From Siniperca chuatsi (taxonomy: Eukaryota > Chordata > Actinopteri > Centrarchiformes > Sinipercidae): 64,000 nucleotides of DNA. How positions within the stretch are numbered: position 1 is the stretch's first letter; each line of letters begins with the position of its first letter. The translations under genes and the position numbers were made by a program. The notes below the pieces were generated by a model. It was not told the DNA's origin. It worked only from the letters and a program-made list of their open reading frames with translations, and searched no databases. Where the stretch lies: assembly GCF_020085105.1 (NCBI RefSeq), contig NC_058046.1:21063675-21127674 (forward strand), written 5' to 3'. Of the stretch, positions 44,870-57,283 are shown piece by piece.

Positions 44870-46974
44870 AACTTGAGTCACTGGAGACTAGAAGAAAAAT
44901 CCAGATGCCTCAATTTTGCAAACTTTTTTTTTTAAATAATGAAGTTTTGGAAGCTTCCTGCTCCTTAGCCTCATCGTCATAGTAAACCGCACAATCTGCT
45001 GTAAACCTTCCTAAGGATGAACACTACTGATTGACTTCACAAGGACATAAGAAACATCGTCAAAGTAAACCTCATTCACAATCTGAGAGGAGACCCCGAG
45101 GAGGGCTTAGGGATCATCTGAATTGTGACTTGGTGAAATGGTTCTGGAGTAACTGGTAGCTTCAGTATCTGAAGGTTTTTGAGTGGGCTGGTCTAATTTT
45201 GAACTATGAATCAACAAGCTACTCAAAAGCTGAATAATGTTCCTATATATTGAGAAAATATAACATAAGTTCCTCATTGTTGTTCACAAACCAATATTGG
45301 CCCAGTGGTAATTTTGGGGGGAAATTTGGAAATTGCTGAGACAAATTCATGTGTTTCCTTCAGATTAACTTTCTCAGACAAAAAACACTCCCAAGCCACT
45401 ATCCTCCATATACAGTATTTTTTGCTACTCTGCCCTCCTAACATCTCCATCCTCACGTTGCTCTTGAACCTCTTCAAAGCCTCAAGCGCTCCGGTCCCAA
45501 AGGTGATAGCAGCCTGGCAGGTAAACTCTCCCGTGTCTCTCCCTTCGGCCCCCTACAGTCTCACCACTGCAGGCTTTGTTCAGTGGTTTAAATGATAATA
45601 AAACTACTGGGGTGATATTCATGGAAAAGTCAGCTAAGAGCCAACCGCCTCCCTTAGGGGCAAATCTATGACAAGAAAAACAATAAAAAACTCCTAGAAA
45701 GAAGATTAGAAAATTGAGTTTAGCTACAGGCCTTATCACTTCAGATCACTGAAAATGTAATTTAGTATTCATGTTTTTCCCGAGGCTACCAGAAAAATAG
45801 ATTGGGCACTCTTAAGGGAATTTGGTAAAAAGGGGAAAATCCCTTCTTTCCTACAAGGTAGTAGCTGTCGGTTTTAGCAGCATATCCCATCCCGACATCC
45901 CCTGAACCCTGAACTATCTGAGCTACCCTCCTTCACCAGCTTCCATACTCCCTGCAAGGCACTAGCCAGCCTGAAATCAATAGGAGAAAGATGAGACAGT
46001 GGCATCATAACTTGGGGAAATCTATTCTTTTGAACAACACTGGGAACTGACTTGTTATTTTCAGAACAGAAAGGAAGCAGGGCAGAAAAACAAAGAACAA
46101 TGCACACAAGCAGAATGTGCCACCGAGAGCCAAGTTACTGAAACAACGGTTATCCAACGTGCTGGTTACTTTGAGTCCTAAAAGCCTTGACCATCTATCC
46201 CTGGACTCTCCATTTCTGATGCACCACTCACTGTCTGCACAGATGCTCATACAAGCAACCTCCCAGCCTTCTTGCCCTTGAGCTGAGCTACAAATTGGAA
46301 ATTTATAGTTTTAAATCCTAATAAGATCCCAGAACATGGTTACACGTAGGCACTGAATTTTGTTGTTGAGGTTCCTCTTGCCTTCTCATCACACCAATGC
46401 TCTGGTTGCCCAGCAAGCAACATTTCCAGCTTCACAAGTTGCTCCAGCCCCCTGCTGAAGCCACACCCTATCATTATAAGACTGCTGTCACAGCAGACAC
46501 CTGCTCCCTCAGATGACGAGTGAGGAGGAGACAATATCGCAGCAGGTCAGAAATACAGTGGCCTGTCTGCAACATGTTACCTGCGGGAGTCTACTGTGTG
46601 TAGCACCGGTTCTGACTGGATAAAAAAGTAATATTGCCTCTGTGGTTTTCCTTCCACCATCTAAAATGAAGCTGTACCTGGCCTCGTCTCCCTTCCCGCC
46701 AAGTTGCCCTCTTTTTTTCAGACTTAGAAAGGAGAGATGAATAAATAAATCATTTGACCCATCTATTATTAAAAGTGAACTGTCGGAGGCTGGAATCTCC
46801 TCTCTGAACCCCGACCAAACCCCTGGTGTTATATAGCCTTGTTGAGGTGCAAAGAATATTGTTTTTTAGCTATATATATATATATAGCTATAGTGCTGTA
46901 TTGTTTTATGTTACTGTTTTGCCTAAGACAGTTTTGTTACAGTTACTCTTACTGATCTTGCCGACTTCTCTCCT

Positions 46975-47011
<37 letters not shown>

Positions 47012-48548
47012 CATTTTGTTAGTTCTATTAATATTTTTTTAATAATTTCACCCTTGAGAAAGTTCAGATATGACTGTCATTGCCCCAGCTGATTTGAGCA
47101 AAACAAAATTTAGCTTTTGAATTATCCATCATATAATATTCTGGTATCAAACCTTTTGGTTACTTGATTATGAAATGTCCTAAAAGAAAACGACCATGTC
47201 TCCCATGCATCCTCTGAAGTGACTTTTACTACTTATACTCCTTCGGCTGGGTCCTGTCCTTAGTGTACGTAAGCTAAGTCACACAGCAAGACCACACACT
47301 CAAACTTGATTCTGAAATGTGCCTCACGTAGCATTGTTCTGGGTCACTGCTCTCTACATGTACAGCATGCCTAAATTGGGCTTAGCCTGGCTGTTTCTAT
47401 CAAGAAAGGCACTAACTATAAGCGTTCTCTTGAGAAGATGGAGGAAAGGTGCATCCTAAATCCTGGTAAACATTCAGGAAGTGGCACACCTACTCTGTAA
47501 ACTATTTTGTTTGTAGAGGTCATTTATCCAATCAGACATGAGCTGACTGGTAGAAGTTGTTTTACCAGAATCTCTGTCCCTTCACATCTGATCGATAATG
47601 CATTTCCAGATGGAGGGAAGAATTCATAAATGCTTACTCGACTTTAAATAGGATGAAAGATTGGATGGATGGATCTGCCATTTACTGCAGATGGAGGCAG
47701 CATCTTGGCAGTTGTTGTATTGCGTCTCCTTTTTGCTACGTCATGCTGCGGTCGCTGCTTTCAGTATCACAGCATGAAAAGAGGGGACCAAGGCTTTGTG
47801 CTTGTAAGACAGCTGCAGTGAAAGCTGTGTTTGAATGATCCAGAGATGAGAAGGTCTTTTAAGATGCAGCCAAAACGCCACACATGGTAAATTGTGAACC
47901 CTTGCTCTATTGTCAATTAATATACATAATGTAATAATAAATAATGTAACAATAAATGTAATGGAATTTATTTTTTCTATGCTTTTTTAGGGATATTAAG
48001 TGTAGATAAATATGTAAATGTCTATAAGTATGTGACTTCTATTGTGCAAGTGCTCAAGATGAAAAAATGTTTACAGCGAAATCAGTGAGACGGTTAGAGG
48101 AACTGGATATGCAAATGTTGATATGTGATGTATTATATAGTACTTCAGCTTTGAATATGAGGACAGTAATGTTGATTCTAGCTTGGCGGTGCATACTGTA
48201 TTTATGGTGAATAAAAACGTGTATGTTTACAGTTGTTCCGGTTTCAGTGTGTTTGTGTGTGATTTGCATATTTTGTACGTAAGATCTCAGGATTGCTTTT
48301 GGTATCAAGACTTAAAGTTATACAAGGAACTTTGATTTTGTGTTGATTCTGGCGGCCCCTGTGGACAAAAGCGGTAGTGTTTCCATCGCCTCGTATCCTA
48401 CAGATCTTGATCTGGCTAGCGCGTGCGTTTGTTTTGGAAGCATGTGTAAGGAAGATGCAACTTGTTTTTAATGCTATTTTTCTCTTGTAAACACAGCTGT
48501 TTGCGGGATGCATAGCAATGAGGTAATATATCTATTTGTGGCTTTGTA
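44870..48548. other. Intergenic, mostly unassigned
   Basis: The region 45270-46560 has clustered minus-strand open frames (45274-45477, 45482-45739, 45874-46107, 46005-46250, 46340-46534) that may be pieces of a decayed mobile element. I recognise no domain. A 28-base T run at 46979-47006 and a 22-bp AT palindrome at 46868-46889 are the only other notable items. Confidence 0.35.
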
Positions 48549-48960
48549 AAAGGGCGATCACACAGATGCGCTGCTAAAAACGTGTCGCAGGCAAAACCAT
48601 TGTTTTCCTATGGTATGGCGCACCTGGCATGCACTCCTCTCTTGCGCCGCGTGGTACGTTTTTCTAGCGTTTTTTAGACACGCATCAAAGTTTAAAATAT
48701 TCTCAACTTTTCAGCACAAGGCGCCGAGTCGCTCTGCTCATCAATGTCAAACTTGACCCAAAGAAAACCCCACCACCACAGTACTGTATTCCCTGTCTTC
48801 AAACTGGCCTCCGCTGGTCTTGGGGTGCGGCTGGACCTAGAGGTGGAGCTGCCACCCACTGGCTCTGCTTTGAGGAGCCTCTCTATTACATACCTGTCTA
48901 GGAGGAAGAGGGCCAATTCAATGATTTTGCGGGGAATTGGACCGGTGACAGGCATTTAGA
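48549..48960 (-). mobile_element. Possible PIF/Harbinger-type fragment
   Basis: The left edge, GGGCGATCACACAGATGCGC, resembles the GGGCGTTCACAC ends common among fish Harbinger-type elements. The minus strand has an 87-codon open frame (48692-48955), arginine- and serine-rich, without a recognised domain. No right inverted end was found. Low confidence. Confidence 0.3.
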
Positions 48961-51644
48961 ATGCCTATATGGAAATAGCCAATCTCGCTGATGGTCTTGT
49001 TTGCTTATGTAGGTCATATAGAAGCATCAGTGTCAAATTGAGACTGTTTCATAACCAGTTAAAAACTCCTTGTAGTAACTTTAAAGTCGAAAGCCATGGG
49101 GTTGTTAAACTCAAAGGCGTTTTATCCCCTCGGGAGCATGAATGTGCTCATTAATTTCATTGCAGTACACCTACTAGTTTGTGACGTCTTGTGCGAAGTT
49201 GACATTTTGTCCTGAAGGGCGTGCTAAGAGAGAGTTGGTACAAAGTAAACTGCCCATTAGTTTTTGAAGAATGTTGTGTTAAATGTGTCCTCATGGTGGC
49301 CATAGGAAGAAAAGTCATTGAGTCACTAATAACATTAGGGACAATGAGAATTGTCTGATGCCTTGTCATGTACCAAAGTGTTCAAAAGTTCATTTTAAAT
49401 CACTTGTTCTGTGGCCCATGGCCTTTCAACACATTTCATTGAAATCTATCACCTTTTTTTCCAGGTATTCTGCTTAAAAAAATAAAAACAAATGGGAACA
49501 TAAATCTTCATTCTTTGTGTAGGTAATCAACCTCAGGGGACCATCAATAGTATTTGGCAAGTAGTTTTCTTGCTCTGTACAAACGTATTAGGCGAACAAA
49601 AACAGGGTGGCTAACAGCAAAAATATAACCATTTGGAGACAATGCTCTTAGATCAACAAGTTCACATCTTGCATCCAAGCATGCAGTGACACTGGCATAC
49701 TTAAAAGAAGAAAGAATAAAATATCCTCATTACTCAGCTAACCCATAAGATCTGGATCAATGTTTGGCCCCATAATGGTCCTTTTGGAATAACTCTTAAT
49801 TTTCATCTCCTGTTGATTAATTATTAGTGGTGAGTATTGATAACTATTCAGAACAAGAGGGTTTTACATTCTGATTAAAGGTAGGATTAAAATCAGAGGC
49901 AGCCATTGTTACCATGACTAGTCAGAGATTATATATTACATCCATCTCTAACATGTCAGTCCTTAGTCAAACATGGCACCTTTATTCCCACATCATGTCC
50001 CCATTTCTTTCAGGCTTAGGTGGGGTTTTCCTTTCCTGTACCCACTCAAGATGTAAGTAGCCTAAGGCGAAGTACTTTTTCTTTTCCTTAGGAAAATGGG
50101 AAAAAAAGAAAAGGAAATCACTCATTTGCTCATTTGGGTGTCCAACAGCTGAGTTTCTGTGTAAAAGATATCTTTATTTTCTTTCATAGTAGACTGTGTG
50201 GCTGGATGACTCAGAACTGTAGTTGCTCTATTTTTAACTTCAAAGATGACAACTGGTCAGCATTTTTCCTAATTTGCCTCAGTTGCCTTTCATTTTTCTT
50301 CAACGTGGATGAGTTGTGGTTTAGAGTAACAGTCTGATGATGTCTGTTTTTTTTTTTTCATCTGGTCTTTGCTAGGTCAATGACTAAGGCATGATTAAAA
50401 GCCTTGGGGGAAGGGGAGTTTCACTGGATACAGGGCACACATGCAAACACACATATAGAGTCCCACCTGGGAGCTGCATAGCACAGTCACAGACTTCACT
50501 GTTGGCACTGATAAGGTAATTCAATCCAGACAAATGTGGCCTAGTTGCACTTAGATATCCAATCTGGATGTAGAGGGTTATAAAAAATTAAACAGCACTT
50601 GATCACACATTTTGTGTTTTTGCCAAGTTTAGAAAGCAATTTAAAACAAAAGTAAAAAATAAGGTTTGAAATGTATTTTTTCCCCTGTGAATACAGCCCA
50701 ACCCAGATTAAAACTGTCTGGAGATGCTCCCTTGCCTGCCAGCTGCAGCTGTAGTTTGGGTGTGGTTATGGTCCCCTGTGCAACAGACAACTTACACCTA
50801 TGTGGCACCAGACTTCTGTATGAGACATGTAACCCTGTATTGCTACCAAGTAGGAGAGGCTTAGAGGAACAAAACTCAAGTTAAAATCTGGTTTGGTAAA
50901 CTTTGATGACTCAGACTTTCTGCCATGCATTGCAGAAAAAAACTGATGCTAAGATCACAGTCAAGTTAATTTATTTGTCAAGCACATATACAAACGCAGT
51001 GGACAGAGGACTTGCTGTTTCCATACTCTGTTGTTTTCATGTTTCTTGAGTGGAGCTGTTGCTACCACACAAGTATACAAAAACAGTGTTTACCGCTTTG
51101 CGTCATGTGATAGGAAGACTCATTTTTAATGATCCACAGGCCCCTGGGTGGACTTAGTGTATATATCTGCATATACGACAGCTGCTTTCTCTGTAGTTAT
51201 TTAACTTGAATCAATTCTACTTAGTAAAGCACACCAATCAATGCGTTCTATTGATTATTCAGTTAAGGGGAGTGCACTGTGGCTCAGTTATGTGGCTTTT
51301 TATGGGGAAGTCAAGTGTCATCTCCACAGGTATTACTCATGAGCACTGGGCTCATCTAAGAGTCTACTGAAATGGTCTTGAAAGGCTGGATGTAGCCACT
51401 GCAGATGCTGCACTTGACCTGTGAGCCAAATTGATACATGAGGACCCCTTTATACAGAGTTTATATGTTGTAACTAATGCTTTTATTAATGGTTGATAGT
51501 CCATTTAGTAATGCTTATAGATCAATTATAAGCCATTAATAAGTACAAGTTTCAGGTTGCCAGGTTGTGGAGATGACTTTCTCATTTGCTATGCCATAAT
51601 CAGAAGTAAGTAAGGCATGACCCTTTATTAATGACCGCTGGATT
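48961..51644. other. Intergenic, nothing recognised
   Basis: AT-rich sequence with short accidental open frames; no recognised gene or repeat. Confidence 0.4.
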
Positions 51645-52080
51645 AATTGCCATGAAATATGGCACAGACATTCATGGTTCCCAGACGATGAATCCTAATG
51701 ACATTTGTGTGATCCCTTGAATTTTCCACTAGCGTCACCATGACGATAACGTTTGGTTTTGGGAGTGAAATTTATGGCCAATTATTGGATGGATTCCCAT
51801 TTGGTGCAAACATTCATGCTCCCCTCAGGCCGAATTCAAACTTGGGTAATCCCTTATTTTGCCATCTAGCGCCATCATCGGGTCAAACTTTTGATTTGTC
51901 CAATATATGATTTGTGACTTTGTGTTAAGTGCTAAATTAGCAAATGTTAGCATGCTAACACGATATAAAAAAAATGGTGAGCATGGTAGCATACTGACAT
52001 TAGCGCTTTGCTCAAAGAACAGCTAAGTAGGCCTAAGGCCTCACAAAGCTACCAGCATGTAGACTCAGAGACTTGTTCAC
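51645..52080 (+). repeat. Abundant teleost interspersed repeat, copy 1
   Basis: It contains CATGAAATATGGCACAGACA, TTCATGGTTCCCAGACGATG, GCAAATGTTAGCATGCTAAC and a closing AGCATGTAGACTCAGAGACT. I recognise these phrases from a non-coding repeat that is widespread in fish. The second half matches 56195-56445. Confidence 0.55.
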
Positions 52081-53138
52081 AACCTGGCAAAGCATTTAGT
52101 AAATGATTTAAAGCAATTAATTACAACTTATAACTGAAAGTAAGAGATGCCTTGTTAGAAAGTGGTATGCTGTTGTTATAGGCTATTTTATCCCAATTTC
52201 AAGGTACTAAAAAATGTTGATTTTAAAGAATTTCCATCTCACCATATAGATGACTCCACTGCATTAAAGAGCGATTATCTCAGTGCTTTTTTTAAACAGT
52301 GGTCAGTTAGTAGATGAGTTATTGGTTTTGACATGCACCGTTTGCTCCATCAGGGCAGTCTGCCCGTTTGTCCCCCTCCACGTGCTCAATGGGGTGGAAT
52401 ATGTCCGCATGAACCCGTGAGGCCATCTGGTGTCGTGGAACAAGTGGTATTGCCAGAAAAATTGAAAACACGAACTTAATCCGGCCTCACCAGTCGCCTC
52501 GCATTCCGGCTCATGCATGAAACCATGTCTCTATCTGTCACATACGAGAAGTTGGGAGAACTACGCCTCCAAACTCCCCCTCAACGCCAGGAAACAAACC
52601 GCTATGAGACCAAAGAGCTGCAGTCACATATTTGGGTCGCAATGAGCAGAAATCAGCCCATATAAAGCAACATATGCGCACAGGAGCGCGCTGCCAGCCG
52701 TGCGTAAATGCCCAACTTGACTGAACGCAGCACTAACAGATTTAAGACCCCCACCCCACCCCCTTAATCTTCAGACTGAGATTATTATGATTATTTGTAG
52801 TGACTGATGGATGCAAACGGATTCAGTGCGGGTTGATGAATGAGTAGGAGGATACAAAGAGCTCTGTGAGTCGAGACATCGCCGCTTAGGGATGATGTGG
52901 AGGGGAGGTGGTACAGTACAGAGGAGACGAGGGCGGGGTTTTCCCTCCAAGACGGCAAACTAAAAGAAAATTGGCTTCTTGCAGCCGGCGCATGTACTGT
53001 AGAGTCTACGGACAAACACACAAGCCTGCACAGAGAGGAAGGGAGGAGTGAGGGTGGTGATGGAGGTCTGAGGATCGGCTCTTCGCTCTTGATGTCATCT
53101 CACCTCCCCTGTGAAGCTGTGAAGCATTTGATCCCGTT
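52081..53138. other. Upstream region of TRIM36
   Basis: No gene recognised. From about 52850 the sequence becomes more G-rich and purine-rich with CpG (52880-53080), as expected near a promoter. Confidence 0.4.
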
Positions 53139-53145
53139 TATATAA
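53139..53145 (+). promoter_or_regulatory. trim36: TATA box of TRIM36 distal promoter
   Basis: TATATAA followed by GCCGCAGCTGCTG, 92 bp upstream of the ATG at 53237. This predicts transcription starting near 53170 and a 5' UTR of about 65 nt. Confidence 0.55.
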
Positions 53146-53236
53146 GCCGCAGCTGCTGTGTGTGTTTTTCTACATTTTAATATCCCTGATTGCTGGCCGA
53201 TCTGTCTACTGTACATCCATCATCATCTGTGTAGCC

Positions 53237-54478
53237 ATGTCGGACTCTGAGGACATGACGGAGTTCGCCAGCATCGTGGAGCGGATCGAGCGGGGCGAGG
53301 TGAGTCTCATCCGGATGATTTACGGTCCTTCTGACAGCAGCGGTCTGTCTGCCAACATGCTCCGATGGCAGCAGCGCAGGGCCGGCCTGCAGGGCTGTCA
53401 GGGGATGGAGAGGGATGCTGACAAACCCAGACCACTGCCTATTCTATTCTGTTCTAGTCTAGTCTATTTTAATCGTATTCGTACCAACACTTTCCATTCA
53501 TCGATATCACACTATATTGTATTATATTATACCACTATACACACTTCTGATATTGTAACATGATCTGAGATATTAACAGGTTTTATTGATTGAATTGCCT
53601 ATAGTGAGACCCACACCTATTCTATTGTATTGTTTCTGTAACAGTCTCTGCTACTCTAGTCATATGAATACCAAACCTATTCAGTTCGATTCAATTCCAT
53701 TAACCACTGATATATGATATTAATATTATATTATTAAGTAATGATGTGCTCCCATAATTCTGTTCTACACTCTAATCTAATATTGTAATGAGCATAGACC
53801 CTAATCTGTTCTATTAATTGAATAGTTTATATATAGACCCACACATACAGTATTCTATTAATATTCTCTTATATTCTTTTCCTGTAAAATATTTGAGGTG
53901 TCTGTCTATCTATCTATCATATGTCAGGTGTGTGCCTCTGCTACTCTAATCATATTAATGCCAACACTATGCAGTTAAAAAATATTAATATAATCTTATA
54001 TATTAGCCTGCCCTGTTGTATTATTTTACATTATATTATTAAGTAGTGATATACCCCCATAACTCCCTTCTGAGATTGTAAAAAGATCTGAGGTATTAAT
54101 AGACCCTTTACTGTTTACCCACACATTCTTTATTCTAGTCCATTCTACTTTATTCTCTGTCGAGGCGTTGTGGCTTTAAGGCATAGGCTTCTCATCTATT
54201 CTTAGAGGGGGGAAAAAACGTGAACATAAAGTGTTTAATTAGAGGCTTCAGTTGCTGAGTGTGTTGGTAGTTAGATAGTGCTGCAGGCAGATCACAGACT
54301 CCTGTCAATATGTGGGACACTTGGCAGCAGCTGTGTGTTGAGATGGGGCACCGGGTTACTGAGGTGTGTATGTGTCTGCATAGGGAGGGGTCTTTACCCA
54401 TTTCAGACTGACAGAATATGTTGAAATGCATCTCTCCTGCTCACACAATCTCTGACATTCATCCATGCATGCATGAGC

Positions 54479-54509
<31 letters not shown>

Positions 54510-57240
54510 TTCATGTGTCTGATGGGAAAAAAAGAGCAGATTGTACACGCAACTGACTCAGTGGCCAGCTACAGTTGCTGAATTCAGTGATATTTTAAAA
54601 TGTAATCAGGCTTGTCTTGCACAAAGAGCAACGAGGTTTACTTTAGTGTCAGAATGATCAGAAAAATAAAGTGGCAGTATATAAAACACAAAATATAACA
54701 GTAGTCCTATTGTGAGAGATTCTTTGTTATGTCTCTTTCTGTATGCTACAGTATCAAAATACATAACAGCACAACAAGAGACTGTACAGACATTATGTGC
54801 CTTTGAGTATCCTTTTTAATCCCACTTTGTGTTGAGTGAGTGTTCTAAAAAGTGAATATAATATGTCACTAAATCTGTGTGAAACAGTAAAATACATTCA
54901 TTGGATTTGGGCCAGGGCTACATAAGTCTGTGGAAATGCACCAAATATCATACAGTTGAGTATTAAAGTTTTGATTTGTCAAATAATATTTACATAACTT
55001 TCTCCGTTTAATGTTTTGTTGCATGACCAGAAAATGAAGCCGATGGTGAAAATGTAAGAAACCTTTTGCTCTGAGAATGAAAACAGATCACATACTTTGA
55101 AAATGGTGCAGAATTTTATAGAGCCATTTGGATGTTTTAGAGGGCAAACAAACACACATCCTCTCCCCTGTGTTTTGACTCCCATGGGTCCTACAGGTCC
55201 CAAAAGGCGGCACCCACAAAATATTCAAGGAAAATGTTTTACTGTGGCAAAAAGTAGATATTAGATAGAAATCTAGACATGGATGGAACCTCTGTTGCCT
55301 CCAGTGAGATTGATACTGTGGAGGTGCAAAGGCCCTACTGTAACTGTCTGCATGGTTTGCTGCCAACAAATGCTGTTGGAAAAGTGAATGACTCAACAGA
55401 GTCCTAAAGATGGCTGCAGTGGCTTCAGTGACTGTGCACACTTTGGCCAGTAGATTGATTCAAACATTTCATCCACTTCATTCTGTGCTGCTGCACAAAG
55501 TTCTCTATACTACACTTTACTTCCTAAAGAAATGACAGCTCCCTCCCAAACCCCCCCCAAAGCTGTTACATGGTCCATTTTGTTCTTTAACCAAAACATT
55601 GTTGGGTTGACCTGCTAGGGGGCCCCAGTGTACAATAAAATGAACTGCAGCAAGCGATTAACAGATCATAAATCCCCTGAAATAATGAGAGGGACCCTGA
55701 CATTAGTAGAGACTGTAAAGTGAACAGAAGTTATAACTTACACGTGCCTCTTTTATAAACTATAGAAACCTTAGGGCCGAATACAGTAGCCTACTGTCAG
55801 AGCAGAGACTCTGTAAACGTAGGTAGCCTATTTTATATAAATGCTAAGTAAGATTGTGTGTTGCCCTTGAGAGCTTTTGTTTTAACTTTAGATTTGAAGC
55901 ACTGATATATAGGTAGCCTACATGTAGACCCTTCGATCACCACTGTTCTCAGCAGACCAAAACAACTAATGGACTGTGAGTCAACCACACTGCCACCCTC
56001 CTGCACTTCTGTCTTTGCAGTGTGTACTGCAAACACTTTGTTTTTTGCTGCTACAAGTGCAATAATGGTATTTCATGTTGCTAACACTGCCATCTGTATA
56101 CATACAATTTTTGTATTTCATTTTTTTATTGCCAATTCCTTGTCTTTTCACTTCACCTTTGTGAGTAGTTTTGTTTCAGTACAATCATGCTTCATGACTC
56201 CTCTGACTTTGGGGATCCCATGACGTTGCCTCTAGCGCCACCAGTAGGTTAACATTTGTGGTTCAGAAAGAAATATCTCTATATAACTAAAGAAGTTCCC
56301 ATAATCATCAGCTATATTTAGTTTATGTTGTGCTAATTAGTAAATGTTAGCATGCTAACACACTAAACTAAGATGGCGAACATGGTAAACATTATAGGCT
56401 ACCTGCTAAACATCTGCATGTTAACATTGTCATTGTGAGCATATTATTCATTCAATATTTATCCATTCAGTATTTATTTCTTTGCACTGTTTGTATGTGT
56501 TTACAATTTACAGAAACACTTGACTTGTATATATGTTGTTGGTCTTTTTTTTATACATGTATCCTATGTATTCACCTTTTTGTATGCACATAATAGTTCT
56601 ATGTTTATTTTTACCTATCTTTGTTCAGCTTTGTTGTCCTTGTTTTTAGCTGTATGTCTGTTTCTTCCTGTAAGATGTTCTTGGAACTGTGTGTTAGTAC
56701 CAGTGAAGGACTCAGGCTGACTCAGATATAAAGTATAACTACTACTATTACCTCTGTAATGAAAACACACAGGGAACTGTTAACTATTTAACCATTTAGA
56801 GGCACGCAGAGTCCGACACATTTCCTAGCATGTAGGGCAGCACGTTTTTTTCCACTGGAAGGGCACCCTAGAGGGCACTTTATTGCGTTTTTTTGCACAT
56901 TAGACCACCATAGAGGCCACTATATCATGTACTATCTACAGGGGCATCCAAGAAGGCACTTTTGCAGCGCCCCCGCCCCCCCAGTCCACCAGTGGTTAGT
57001 ACATTGAAAGCAACTTAAAACCGGAGTCAAACTCCTTATGTACACATACTTGGCCAATGAAGCTGATTCTGTGATTGAAATAAGGAAGATAATGCAGATT
57101 TGGTTGCATGCAAAATAGTGCTGACTCCCACAGACGCCTGATAACAGCAGCTGAGTGGGAGACAAGCTGGATTGATGACTTCAATAAAGTTTAAGAGGAG
57201 CACATGAAGGCAGCAGCAGTTCCTATGGAGATTCAACCCC

Positions 57241-57283
<43 letters not shown>

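Noticed and set aside
46868..46889. Perfect 22-bp palindrome AGCTATATATATATATATAGCT
   Set aside because: It is an (AT)n run with matching ends; expected by chance in AT-rich DNA and without context for function.
53300..53563. Continuation of the TRIM36 exon 1 frame past 53299
   Set aside because: The donor GTGAGT at 53300 and the phase match to the RING exon show this part is intron.
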